Positions 34,841 to 47,068 of a stretch of DNA of 64,000 nt are shown piece after piece (position 1 is the first letter of the stretch; each line of letters starts with the position of its first letter). The notes beneath the pieces were generated by a model, which searched no databases, had not been told where the DNA came from, and saw nothing but the letters and a program-made list of their open reading frames with translations. The stretch comes from Beroe forskalii (lineage: Eukaryota; Ctenophora; Nuda; Beroida; Beroidae). Both the position numbers and the translations under genes were made by a program. The stretch is taken from assembly GCA_011033025.1 (NCBI GenBank), contig WFMF01000007.1, positions 992,001 through 1,056,000 of the forward strand, in the 5' to 3' direction.

Positions 34841-35000
34841 CACAGTATACGGTAATGTGAGTTGCATTTCGGCGAATATCTTTAATCCTCGGTAGCGGTG
34901 ATCTAATCAAAGATGACGTCATGAAGCAAGTAGCTGATAGCTACTTGCCACAGGTATATCAGGCTAATTGTTTCCGCGAATTTTCGCGGGCAAACGCTAG
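34841..35000 (+). mobile_element. Helitron 3'-end fragment
   Basis: This 160-bp block is almost identical to 22658-22817, including the CCGCGAATTTTCGCGG hairpin and terminal CTAG followed by T. Its 5' part is missing where it meets the MITE. Confidence 0.8.
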
Positions 35001-35961
35001 TAAACAATAACATTATAGAACGGCAGAATTAGATGATGATCTAACACTAACAGTCTCACTGCACTTCATGGCTTTGAAGTCATGATAGAGCTAGAGCGCT
35101 AGGTGTTTCCTCACCCGCAGACTATGGGAACCACAAAATATTTATGAAATTAAGAAGTATAAGGAATTGTCTGATTTCTTTTCGAGGGAAAAGGGTGTAT
35201 CAAAGTACGGCGGTACTAATGTAGCTCAAGCTTTCGTGCGATTATAAAATGCGGGAGTTTTGTAGCGGGACGTGTTTTGTATTTTCAAAGTGAAATTGAA
35301 ATATGGAAAAGGCGGCACTGACACTTTTGAATTTGAATTAATCGCTCAAGATCATGAAGCTGATGGATATGATTATGAATATGATTGATGCCAATCAATG
35401 CTATTGCTCGGCTCATTTATAATCGTTACCTATAAAAGCACTGATTATGATTGTGAATTGTACGATCAGTAGGTATAAATTGAAAAATGAAATTCCACTT
35501 CCAGGTCCTTTTAAATTTTAACCGAGGATTTTGCCTTTTCCAATACGGATATTTTTAAAAGGTTAACATTCCGGGTCTTTATAAATAGACTCGACGTTCG
35601 CGTTTAGCCTTTGCGAATATAAAGGTAAACATTCCGGGTCCTAATGATTATGAACAGACCCGAGGATTTCACCAGGAGACCAGGCAAGCAGCAATTTATT
35701 GATACTCATACTGGATTGAGCTAAAAATAAAAAATTCAATGGTTGCACTCAGCATTGCAACGTAATTATCAAACTTAAAAACTGAATTACGCGGCGGAAT
35801 TCACACAAATTCAAAATTTGCCAAATTGTGACACCGCGCGGCACAAGCGCCGCGCAGTGTCACATTTGGCAAATTTTGCGCTGAATGTTTGCAAATTCTT
35901 TTTCGGAGCGCGCGAAATTCGTGATCGCGCGATAATTTGTTCCTATGTCGCCACTGTCAGG
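35001..35961. other. Spacer with hairpin MITE-like block at 35812-35878
   Basis: It is mostly unique non-coding sequence. 35812-35878 forms a stem of about 30 bp (CAAAATTTGCCAAATTGTGA and its near-complement) around a CGCGCGGC-rich tip. Confidence 0.5.
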
Positions 35962-36169
35962 TGGATAGCCAAAAACAATTGAAAATTGTTTGGGACACAT
36001 ACCCCAAAAAGGGGGAGGCAGCCGCCTGTATCGCCTGATCCCCCCTGGCTACGCCCCTGGTCATGTCATTGTCAGGTGTCAATGTGTCATGTCACGTGAT
36101 CCGTTTACTAGTCTGCCCCGGCTAGTGTCCCATATAACTCTGGGCTCTTCATTATCTCTGTTTAAATAA

Positions 36170-39100
36170 AGCCCCCTTCCAGCAGGCGCACCTGCGGATC
36201 TAATTCGGCAGGATTTGCCTTGAAGACAAATATCGCATTTTGAGGCACTGATTTGAATCCATATCAATCCTGCGAAAAAGATGGCCGATCCTGCTTAATC
36301 CAGTTCACTAAATTACATAATTATATTAAGTCTTGTTGATGAATACTGCGAATTGTGGTCAAATCCTGCGCCGTCCCACCACCGACAGAGGCATGATTAT
36401 ACCATTTCGGCAGGTTTCTCCTCAAAATTCAAATTCAATTTTCGCGGGTTGCTGGTCAAAAGCGCAGGATTTAGGACTAAAATTCTGGAAGTTCTGGAGA
36501 TTTGATTAAGGCAGTCGTGAATTGTTCGCAGGATTATTGATTAACTTGAGGTGTAAACTAATTGCATTTACACCAATTTTCTGTAGCACTATCATATGTT
36601 TATATGTACATTCTTACATTCCCTTACACACAATATTTTGTGCACACCACGAACTTTGCTCTCTAGTTGTAGACTTTGCTTCGCAGACACATAAAATGTG
36701 AAAATTTAGAAATTTGAATGACATTTAATCGTCATTCACAAATTGTCATTTGCGAGTGACAAATGGAAAATGACAAATAGAAAAATGGCAAATTACAGCA
36801 ATTAGTCCCCAAAAACCAGAAAAGTGTGGCTAAAACCGGCGATTGTCACCAAAACAGGGAGAATGTCAACAAAAAATTAGCCGAGCCCGACACCTGGCCA
36901 AAAAAATAAAAACCTCATATTTAAACGGATTTTCTGTGAATGCTGCATATCTTCAGTAGGTGAGTTATCGCACTTTCATTGCAATTGTATGCTATAATAC
37001 CTACACGGGCTTAACGCTCCTCTGAAAGCAGGTCAGTAGGTAGGTACCTATAAGGTACTCATCGAGCTGATAATCATACAATCATGTTTTTAAATCCTAA
37101 CAAGGTCCTCCTCACGAAGTGCACCCGGGTGGGTTCCAGCAGAACGCTCCACTTCGAGGTTGCCATCGCATTCCGAAAGGGATGGTGATGGTCTGTGGAT
37201 TTTGCACTAAAAAGGTTCTGAACGAGAAACTGCAAGCGGCTTAAACGAAACACTTGTTTCAACACACGCAACTAAACCCTCTCATGAGAACTAATGATAT
37301 GGTTATCACGCCTGCACTCTTTTTACAACAACAAGACAGCAGACAGCTTGTTAATTTGATTAATGAATCACATTTAACACATACTATGAGATCACCATCA
37401 GCAAAACAATTATGCAGTTCGACTTCCGCTTCCGCTTCCAGTTCAGTTTAGGAAGTTGTTTGTCGCTTTATGTTGCCGTACGATGTATGACCCATTGACC
37501 CACTGCCGCCAGCTGTGAAGTGCCGATTGTCAGGAGGGTCTGGGCTCTGGCAACGGCTAACAAATTTCATGCTAAACCTCATGGTAATTATTGGAGGGTT
37601 ACAGGGCTACTCTGTGCATTGCAATGAAAGTGTGGATTGTTGAACATTCAAAAGTTACGTGTATTGGACGCACAATGAAACATTGTGTAACGATTACTGA
37701 ATTACTGATTAGATGTTCAAACCTCACCTTGGTGAAGAATCGGTCAGACAACATGGAATGGCCCTTCAACAATCATAGTTGAAATCGTCAAATATAATAT
37801 ATATTATGACCAAATGTGACATGACTTCCTCGATACCTACTTATTAATAACCCTTTAAATAGGTAGTGTTCGTGGAGACAAGTTGAGTCGAGTCGAGTCA
37901 AGTCGAGTCAAGTCGAGTCAAGTCGAGTCAAGTCGAGTCAAGTCGAGTCAAGTCGAGTCAAGTCGAGTCAAGTCGAGTCAAGTCGAGTCAAGTCGAGTCA
38001 AGTCGAGTCAAATCGAGTCAAATCGAGTCAAGTCGAGTCAAGTCGAGTCAAGTCGAGTCAATTCGAGTCAATTCGAGTCAAGTCGAGTCAAGTCGAGTCA
38101 AGTCGAGTCAAGTCGAGGAGTCAAGTCGAGTCAAGTCGAGTCAAGTCGAGTCAAGTCGAGTCAAGTCGAGTCAAGTCGAGTCAAGTCGAGTCAAGTCGAG
38201 GTCAAGTCGAGTCAAGTCGAGTCAAGTCGAGAGTCGAGTCAAGTCGAGTCAAGTCGAGTCAAGTCGAGTCAAGTCGAGTCAAGTCGAGTCTAGTCGAGTC
38301 AAGTCGAGTCAAGTCGAGTCAAGTCGAGTCAAGTCGAGTCAAGTCGAGTCAAGTCGAGTCGAGTCAAGTCGAGTCAAGCGGAGTCAAGTCGAGTCAAGTC
38401 GAGTCAAGTCGAGTCAAGTCGAGTCAATTCGAGTCAATTCGAGTCAAGTCGAGTCAAGACGAGTCAAGTCGAGGTCAAGTCAGGTCAAGTCGAGCGAAAA
38501 GTCAAGTCAGGTCAAGTCGAGGTCAAGTCGAGTCAAGTCGAGTCAAGTCGAGTCAAGTCGAGTCAAGTCGAGTCAAGTCGAGTCAAGTCGAGTCCAGTCG
38601 AGTCCAGTCGAGTCAAGTCGAGTCAAGTCGAGTCAAGTCGAGTCAAGTCGATTCAAGTCGAGTAAAGTCGAGTCAAGTCGAGTCAAGTCAAGACTCAAGT
38701 TAAGTCGAGTCAAGTTGAGTCAAGTCGAGTCAAGTCGAGTCAACTAGTCAAGTCGAGTCAAGTCGAGTCAAGTCGAGTCAAGTCGAGTCAAGTCGAGTCA
38801 AGTTGAGTCAAGTCGAGTCAAGTTGAGTCAAGTCGAGTCAAGCTGTCGATCCAAGTCGAGTCAAGTCGAGTCAAGTCGAGTCAAGTCGAGTCAAGTCGAG
38901 TCAAGTCGAGTCAAGTCGAGTCAAGTCGAGTCAAATCGAGTCAAGTCGAGTCAAGTCGAGTCAAGTCGAGTCAAGTCGAGTCAAGTCGAGTCAAGTCGAG
39001 TCAAGTCGAGTCAAGTCGAGTCAAGTCGAGTCAAGTCGAGTCAAGTCGAGTCAAGTCGAGTCAAGTTTTCAATACACACTCTTAGTGTTTTCTTATAAAC

Positions 39101-39793
39101 TGGCAACTTCTGTCATTTTGGGATTTTCTGCCGGTTTTTGAGTAGTTTTTGATGGCTTACTGCCTTTTTGACGAATTTTTGCCGGTTCTTGGAAGTGTCT
39201 TGGCAGATTTTTGTCGTTTTTAGAGTAAAAGCCGGGGTTAGTTCCCACAATAATAATATAGAATAGCTACAGTGACGGATATAAATGACAAATATTCTAA
39301 TTTTTCTTTACATTATTCCTATTGTCCTATATTTCCTTACCAGAGTTTGAGAAAACTCAAAAACAGAAAAACCTGCGAATCTAGGAGAGATTTCAGCCGA
39401 TAGAGATGTTTATACTGCCAAATTACTGAATAAATTTGCTTGTTAATACGAAGGCTTAGGTAGATAGTTAGAGTCAAATCCTGCCAATTAAGGTTTGAAA
39501 CAGCTATAATGTAGTTACTACTAATCAAATCATGCTTCAGATGAAGACGTCCAAATTTAGCAGAGAATCCTGCGAAATTACTGGACATCGCGTTGTTGAG
39601 GGCATGCTTTGAGCCAATTTGGCAGGATTAGTGGATAAATAATTACAATCAAATCCTGCCAAATCGGTGAATTATACTGCGAACAATCCTGCCTTAATTA
39701 GATCACCTGGCAGGCACGATAAATTGGCAGGATTCATTCAAATTAGGCGGAATTTAACATTAAATCGGCAGGGGCACCTGCTGGAAGGGGGCT
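36170..39793. mobile_element. Foldback/TIR element, AGCCCCCTTCCAGCAGG ends (3.6 kb)
   Basis: The inverted termini AGCCCCCTTCCAGCAGG are flanked by AAATAA on both sides (36164-36169, 39794-39799). Subterminal regions are full of short TCGGCAGGATT words in both orientations. The interior contains unique sequence (36900-37870) and a large 10-bp satellite. No transposase is recognised. The 6-bp duplication does not identify a superfamily. Confidence 0.7.
37881..39066. repeat. 10-bp satellite (GTCGAGTCAA)n, ~1.2 kb
   Basis: More than 110 nearly identical copies with rare phase-breaking indels. The long Ser-Gln-Val-Glu open frames across it exist because 10-bp units cycle through frames without stops. 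They are not genes. Confidence 0.95.
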
Positions 39794-39845
39794 AAATAAC
39801 TCTAGTGTCCCATATAACTCTGGGCTCTTCATTATCTCAGTTTAA

Positions 39846-40120
39846 ATCGCAGCCTGTCCGTGGCGGCGTGCTTTGGTTACTAAGAAATAAGCAAAACTTA
39901 ACATTCATCATGAACTCACTGCATGATGCAGATGTTAGGCTGTTAGGAAACACGAAGTCACATTTTAATTATGGTTGGAGTGACAATATTGCGATTGTGA
40001 AGACGTTCGCCGTCTGACGTAGTAAGTTTTCACGTGTGTACAGTGTAATGAGCTCACATCATATGCGTGACCAAGATAATTCTTTATAACCCAAGCACAC
40101 CGCCACGGACAGGCTGCGAT
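39846..40120. mobile_element. TTAA-flanked MITE, 275 bp
   Basis: The inverted ends ATCGCAGCCTGTCCGTGGCG (about 30 bp, one mismatch) are flanked by TTAA (39842-39845, 40121-40124). TTAA targets are used by piggyBac and Kolobok transposases. It is non-coding. Confidence 0.75.
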
Positions 40121-40254
40121 TTAAACTCATATCAATAGTTTTAATCGTATAATTTTAGGTACTGGAGTGGCTGCGTAACCCAAACAATTTTCAATTGTTT
40201 TTGGCTATCCATATCACTCTTTTTTGGCATAAAACTTACGACAATCAGTTCAAG

Positions 40255-40773
40255 TTGTGATAATTACTTTAATTGGCCAATTATCTAATTAAGCGGTTGA
40301 CAACCAGTATTCAAATTAAACGTATAAAACGTAATTTTAGCTCTAGTAAATGATACCGTTAGAATTGAGACGCAAACATTTTTACCTTTGGAGTTATACG
40401 CGATAATTACTTTAATTGGCCAATTAACTAATTAAGCGGCGCGCGACCGGTATTTAAATTAGACGTACAAATCGTAATTTTGGCTTTAGTTAATGATGCC
40501 GTTGGAAGTAAGTGGCTATCATTCCTACTTTTTGAGTTATAGGCGATAATTACTTCAATTGGTCAATTAATTAATTAAGCGGTTGGCAATCTGTACTTCG
40601 ACTGAATGAATTATTCGTAGTTTTGACTTAAGTTAATGATACCGTTAAAATTGAGACGCTATCATTTTTACTTTTTGATTTATATGCGATAATTACTTTA
40701 ATTGGCCAATTAACTAATTAAGCGGCGCGCGACCGGTATTTAAATTAGACGCACAAATCGTAATTTTGGCTTT
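40255..40773. repeat. ~145-bp satellite, left block
   Basis: About four tandem units share GATAATTACTTTAATTGGCC and AATTAAGCGGCGCGCGACCG. The array resumes at 44332-44850 after the inserted foldback. Confidence 0.8.
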
Positions 40774-43700
40774 TAGTCAGGGTCGAAATAGAATCCCGTG
40801 CATAAAGAATGTTAATAAGGAGTTAGGACCGGTTTTGGGTATTTTTGACTATGCTGAATCGATCTAGCTATGGCCTAACCGCAATGGTCAAATTTACAAG
40901 TTTTCGATTCTAAAACATAGATAGCATGTAGGGTATCAAACTAGTGGTTTTTTGGGACGAAAAACACGATGCAACCATCAGTTTTGCTCTAAACTGGTCC
41001 AGTGAAGAGTTTCGGGTGACCACGCCCCTTTTTGGCCTAAGTGCAATGGCCAACTTTACAATTTTTTGATTCTAAAACATGGTTGGCATGTAGGGTATCA
41101 AACTAGTGGTTTTTTGGGACGAGAAACACCATGTGACCATCTGTTTTGCTCTAAACTGGTCATGCAAAGAGTTTCGGGTGACCACTCCCCTCTTTGGCCT
41201 AAGCGCGATGGCCAAATTTACAAGTTTTCGATTCTAAAATATGGTTGGCATGTTGGGTATCAAAGTAGTGGTTTTTTGAGACGAGAAACGCAATGTGACC
41301 ATCAGTTTTGCTCCAAACGGGTCGTGTTTATAGTTTTGGGTGACCACACACCTTTTTGGCCTAAGCACAATGACCAAATTTACAAGTTTTCGATTCTAAA
41401 ACATGGTCGACATGTAAGGTATCAAATTAGTGATTCTTAGAGGTACTTGTTAAGAGTTTTGGGTGACCACACCCCTTTTTGTCCTAATAAGCATAATGAC
41501 CAAAATATATACCATATCCGTCTTTGCCAGGACAGAAATATTTCCACCCTGGTGCTCTGGTGATGTTGCTGACTAAAATCCTGATGAGTGCTGAGGCCCG
41601 CTTCAAGATCAAGGAGCCACCACCACCACTACCACCAGCAACCACAGGATCTACTGCGTTATGACTGGACCTTTGCCTTCTGACACCCTCAACCACCTCT
41701 CTGAAGATTCTCTGAAGAAAGTAGCTCAACGTGCCACACGGAAGCAGAACCCACGCCCCAGAGTCCCTCCAACCCCTCCACCTGGAATCACATTACAGTG
41801 TTTCAGTTCCTAGCACAGATTTTTAGGATTTTGAAGTTCCCCAGGAGCTCTTCTACCAGCTCCCCATCCTGCTCCTCATCTTGCTCCTCATCATGCAGAG
41901 CTCCTTTCATAGTCAAATGACAGATTCAGTGGCCTCTCTTCAGTCTAAATCGTCCTCAACCGCAAAAACACAAAGATGCTGTCATCTACCTCAACCTGGA
42001 AGCCTTCCAGCCCATTCCTGCTTACTGCCCCATCCTGGATCCTCATCCTGAATCCTCATGTGCTGGACTTCGAGAAGGCTAACAGATCCTGCATCTTTTA
42101 AATGGAATATCACAAAAATGATAGTAAACGAAATTTTCAACTTGGTTGTAAACCTAATACCTCCTCACGAATGGAAATAGTTATGCTTTGTGACTTGGAT
42201 GAACAATTAGAAGCTGCTGACCTCGCGTCACCCTGGTTTTTCGTTGTCGACCTCCTACTATAATAGGAGACTGAAGACGTGTTTATAAGACACAGGGTTA
42301 ACTTTTAATGGATGTCGTGGATGGTTGCTCCTATATTGAGTCTGCTGCTCCTTCAAGGACTCCAGAAATTCCGCACTGAAGGATGTTGAAAACTGATGAG
42401 GCTGTTTTGGTTTACTTTAAAAGCATTGGTGGTCCTGGTGGATCCCTGAGGATGTCTGACGTAGACATTCAACATGAGGGAATGTGAAACATTGCAATTG
42501 GCTCCATCATCTGAGCGTGCAATCCATGTATCCATGTTGGTTCAAAGTAGTGCAGGATGGGGAGCTCATCAGGAACGAAGGAGGTTGAGAAAGGCCTGTA
42601 AGTGTAAACCTGGGACGAAGTCAGGGCAGCAAGCTTCTTAACACGAACCTTTTACTCAGATATTGTTGTCTCAGGTCGATTCAGGATTATGAGCGATGAT
42701 GAGGTCGCAGTGCAGCAATATTGGTGTATGGAATAATTCGACTGAGTAGTTATTTAAGTTTGTGAAATATCTGTTAAATTGTGTTTGACAAATACAAGAA
42801 TGACTTTGTTAGTTCCCTAAATTTTGATAGGTATAATCATTCTCGATTTTGCTGTATACTAGTCATTGGATATATTCAGTCTTTTTTCTTCTGCAAAAAA
42901 CATGTGTTTTGTGCAGAAGAACCGGTCGAAATGTAAGAATTGCCTGTGTTAGCTATTAGTGACACCACTTATGGACAAGACACTAGATAGAGGATGTAGA
43001 ACTTTCCACTAAGATTGGCCAATAGCTTTTGTCTGCAAGTTCAAATGATCTCGATGCTTTTTATAGAGATTCGTGAAATCACGAGGTGGCAAAAGATGGG
43101 TGACACCATCCTTACGTGAATGGTTTGAATTATGGTGTTGAAATGGATTGGATGCTACCGTATCACGGTTAATGGGAAGTTTCTAAGTCTGGACTTAATC
43201 ATATCTATGTGATCGATAATTCATTACTGAGAAGAAATATCATATATTTGGTCATCACGCTTAAGCCAAAAGGAGCGTGGCCACTCAAAACTCTTTAGAG
43301 GACCAGTTCAAATTAGAATTGATTGTTTCTTCTCATAAAACACTAATTTGGTGCTCTATATGGGTTATTAGTTCCATGACTCAGAATCGAAATCATCGTT
43401 CTTATACCAAAAAGGGGCGTGGTCACCAAAAACCCTTTACAGGACCAGAAACTGATACCCTACAATTCAACCATGTTTTAGAATCGAAAACTTGTCGATT
43501 TGGTCATCGCACTTAGGCCAAAGAGGGGCGTGGTCACCCGAAACTCTTCACAGGACCCGTTTAGAGCAAAACTGATGGTTGCATCGTGTTTCTCATCTCA
43601 AAAAATTACTAGTTTGATACCCTAAATGTCAACCATGTTTTAGAATCAAAAACTTGTAAATTTGGCCATCGCGCTTAGGTCAAATGAGGGCGTGGTCACC

Positions 43701-44331
43701 CGAATCTCTTCACATGACCAATTTAGAGCAAAATTGATGGTTGCATCGTGTTTCTCGTCCCAAAAAAACCACTAGTTTGATACCCTACATGCCAACTATG
43801 TTTTAGAATCGAAAACTTGTAAATTTGGCCATTGCGCTTAGGCCAAAAAGGGGCGTGGTCACCCGAAACTCTTCACAGGACCCGTTCACAGCAAAACTGA
43901 TGGTTGCATCGTGTTTCTCGTCCCAAAAAACCACTAGTTTGATACCCTACATGCCATCTATGCTTTAGAATCGAAAACTTGTAAATTTGACCATTGCGGT
44001 TAGGCCAAAAAGGGGCGTGGTCACCCGAAACTCTTCACAGGACCCGTTTAGAGCAAAACTGATGGTTGTATCGTGTTTCTCGTCCCAAAAAAACCACTAG
44101 TTTGATACCCTACACCCCATATTAGCTAGAGAATAATTTTCTAGTGCGTAAATTTGGTTTGCGATAGGACAAAAATGGGCGTGGCCCTAAATGGGTGACG
44201 TCATCAAAATAAAAAATGCCGGCATAGCTAGATCGATTCAGCATAGTCAAAAATACCCAAAACCGGTCCTAACTCCTTATTAACATTCTTTATGCACGGG
44301 ATTTATATATTGACCATTTCGACCCTGACTA
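40774..44331. mobile_element. Foldback with ~180-bp arm repeats (3.56 kb)
   Basis: The termini TAGTCAGGGTCGAAAT are inverted, followed by about 100 bp of matched arm. The arms then carry tandem units of about 180 bp sharing TTTGGGACGAGAAACAC and GGTGACCACGCCCC: about three at 40880-41475, about five inverted at 43240-44140. It sits inside the 145-bp satellite, whose units read TTTGGCTTTAGTTAATGATG through the same point. No transposase is seen. Confidence 0.75.
41476..43239. other. Unique loop of the 3.56-kb foldback
   Basis: This stretch is non-repetitive and GC-richer than its surroundings at 41500-42100. It could be captured host sequence. Short open frames on both strands match nothing I recognise. 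Confidence 0.35.
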
Positions 44332-44850
44332 TTTAGTTAATGATGCCGTTAGAATTAAGTGGCTATCATTCTTACTTTTTGAGTTATAGGCAATAATTAC
44401 TTTAATTGGTCAATTAATTAATTAAGCGGTTGGCAACCGGTACTTGAATTAAACATATAAATCGTAATTTCAACGTAAGTTACTGGTGTCGTTGGAATTA
44501 AGTCGCTATCATTCTTACTTTTTGAATTATCGGCGATAATTACTTTAATTGGCCAATTAAATAATTAAGCGGCGGGCAACTGGTACATAAATTAAACGAA
44601 TAAATCGTAGTTTTGGGTTAAGTTAATGATTTCATTAAAATTGCGACGCTACCATTTTTACTTTTTGAGTTATATGCGATAATTACATTAATTGGCCAAT
44701 TAACTAATTAAGCGGTTGGCAACCGGTAATTGAATTAAACGAATTAATCGTAGTTTTGACGTAAGTCAATAATGCCGTTAAGATTAAGACGTCATCATTT
44801 TTACTTTTTGAGTTATACGCGATAATCACTTTAATTGGCCAATTAACCAA
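44332..44850. repeat. ~145-bp satellite, right block
   Basis: About four further units of the satellite at 40255, in the same orientation. Confidence 0.8.
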
Positions 44851-45317
44851 TTAAGGAATTGTCATTTTAAAATTTAATATAGCCTAATGCACGCACACCA
44901 TTCTGAAGTTTCACATACCGTTTAGATTATGATTCTATCTTTTATAGTTCTCGAGAACACTCAAACATAATTTTTATCATCGAGTCGGGTCGGGTCGGGT
45001 CGGGTCGTCGTAGTCCATGTTCTAATTTTTGATAAAATAGCGTTTTTTTGATAATTTATTGTGAGAAAACGACGCGGTCGATTTTCATGAAATTTTCAGA
45101 GTTTGTTATTTATGTCATGGACTACGTCTGTGCAAATTTTCGTGACCAACAGATTAAATTAACAGGTTGAAATCGCGACTCGAAAATCGCGATTTTCGCG
45201 ATTTACTGTATTTTTATATAATAGGCGCTGGCAAACGTATTTTTCAATACTTGAAAAACGGTTCCGCTACCACTTTTAGCACTTCATGCGGGTACTACTG
45301 GCTTGTTCGGAGTGTCT

Positions 45318-45411
45318 GGCCAGCAGTCCCGGCCCTTCGGGCCGGGACTGCTGGCCTGTTTGGCTGCCCTCGGCCCTTCGGGCCGAGGGCATCTGCCCTT
45401 CGGGCAGATGC
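45318..45411. repeat. Three consecutive GC hairpins sharing a CCCTTCGGG tip
   Basis: 45318-45356 is an 18-bp stem, 45365-45391 a 12-bp stem and 45389-45411 a 10-bp stem. All are perfect and close on the loop TTC within CCCTTCGGG. Confidence 0.85.
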
Positions 45412-45454
45412 TCTCGGACAGCATCCCCGGCCCTTCGTGACGTCACTCAGCCAG

Positions 45455-45868
45455 AGTTATACTTATATGGGACACATACCCCAAAAAGGGGGAGGCAGCC
45501 GCCTGTATCGCCTGATCCCCCCCCCTGCCCTGGCTACGCCCCTGGTCATGTCATTGTCAGGTGTCAATGTGTCATGTCACGTGATCCGTTTACTAGTCTG
45601 CCCCGGCTAGTGTCCCATATAACTCTGGGCTCTTCATTATCTCTGGGCTCTTCATTATCTCAGAAAAATACATTTAAGCGAACCTAGCGCTTTAAGGGTT
45701 AGGGTTAGGGTCAGGATTTGAGGATTAGGGTCAGGATTTGTTAGGTTTAGGGTCAGGATTAAGGCCAAGGTTAGGGTTTTGGTTAGGGCCATATTTAGGT
45801 TTAGGATACAGAAAAATTGACCTTTAGGTCTGTGACGTCACTCAGCCAGAGTTATATGGGACACATAC
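45455..45868. repeat. MITE and telomere-like sequence flanking the retroelement
   Basis: 45455-45632 is a MITE-like block with inverted TATGGGACAC / GTGTCCCATA ends, matching 35990-36135. A degenerate TTAGGG/GTCAGGATT array follows (45696-45800). TCACTCAGCCAGAGTTATAT and GGGACACATAC then lead directly into the LTR, so the retroelement landed inside another copy of this repeat. Confidence 0.55.
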
Positions 45869-46434
45869 TGTTAGGGTACCGTTTCATCGGTCATTTGACT
45901 TATCAGTACTAACACGTTGACGTACCTTGCTGTTATAGCCCAAATTTCAATTATTATGAAATTTGCGTACGTTGATCTTTCTCTAGCACAGGTGTGATTT
46001 TGCTCATCAAGCAATATCCATATAGCCGTGTAAAATGCACTTGTTTCTAGCAAGTCTCCTTGTTACACTGCCTAACTTGCAACTTGGAAAGTTGGCAAGA
46101 GGCGTGTCTTGATACAACCTATCTTGAGATATCGTGTCTTGAGATACCGGGTGTGTTGCTGTTCGATTCAGCAATAGTTCAATAAATTTATTGATACACC
46201 TCTATCGAGACATTCTACACGCAAGCACGGCTACATGCATTGTCCTGTCTAAGGAGATCACGTGGGCTTAGGAAAGAGCCAATCAGAAAGAGGCACGCGC
46301 ACGGATTATCGTGACCGCAAAAGGATAGGAAAAGGGGCGTTCGGGCTACTTGTTTTCACTTCTTATATTTTACAATTCGGAAAAGTCATATCTCTGGTTT
46401 ATCTTCTCCACTATACTAGAGTAGAACATTAACA
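45869..46434 (+). repeat. Putative 5' LTR, 566 bp
   Basis: It begins TGTTA and ends TAACA, the inverted TG..CA ends of an LTR, and a primer-binding-like site starts three bases later. It contains AATAAA (46181) and a TATATTTTA box (46365). No second LTR exists in the window for comparison, so the boundaries are inferred. Confidence 0.5.
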
Positions 46435-46436
46435 TT

Positions 46437-46453
46437 TGGCTCCCCGTCTGAAC
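46437..46453 (+). other. Putative primer-binding site
   Basis: TGGCTCCCCGTCTGAAC starts with the TGG that pairs with a tRNA CCA end and lies immediately after the LTR end. I cannot name the tRNA. Confidence 0.4.
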
Positions 46454-47068
46454 TCAAACTTTTGATTTATTAAGTAAGTAACTTCTTTGCTTGAGTTACT
46501 TAACTGTTCGAACATCGTTGATCGATTCTTACTCGTTAAATTAAAAGTTTGATTGATCACTCAATTTAACGTTGAATAAGTAGTCTGATATCGCTGAGCG
46601 ATTTGACCTGATAGTGATATATTCGCTATACAATTTCATTGAAGATATTCATATATCTATTTTGATTTTCAGTCTTGAAACCATCAAGTAATCACTAATC
46701 CTTGATTGTTTTTGTTAATCAATATATTATCTGTATCTCAGAGAGAAACAGACTACCATTTGTAACAATTTGATTTATTGGTACAAGCTCAAAGCACATT
46801 GTAGCTTTGATATTGTAATTGTTGTCAGTTACAATTATTAATTACAATATAGAATTACACATTGTTGATCAATTACACATTGTTGATCAATTTCTATATT
46901 AAATAGGTATAATCTACATAAGGAGTAGGAAGACTCAGGATCGTTGAGACGACTGAGACGTTGAGAACTGAACAAAGATCTAGAGCGTTAGACACTCAGT
47001 GAGTACCTTATAATTTAATCACTTTTATTTATACTCTTATAGTCTTCATACTATAATTTTTTTCGAAA

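Larger units (their letters stand above)
35962..40207. repeat. Inverted pair GGATAGCCAAAAACAATTGA flanking nested elements
   Basis: A 28-base block at 35962-35989 recurs inverted at 40180-40207. Between them lie a GGGACACATACCCC-type MITE (35990-36135), the foldback at 36170 and the TTAA MITE at 39846. The copies of GTGTCCCATATAACTCTGGG at about 36126 and 39806 are direct repeats bracketing the foldback. Confidence 0.6.

Noticed and set aside
37883-39098. 136- and 91-codon Ser/Val/Glu-rich frames
   Set aside because: They are frames through the 10-bp GTCGAGTCAA satellite.
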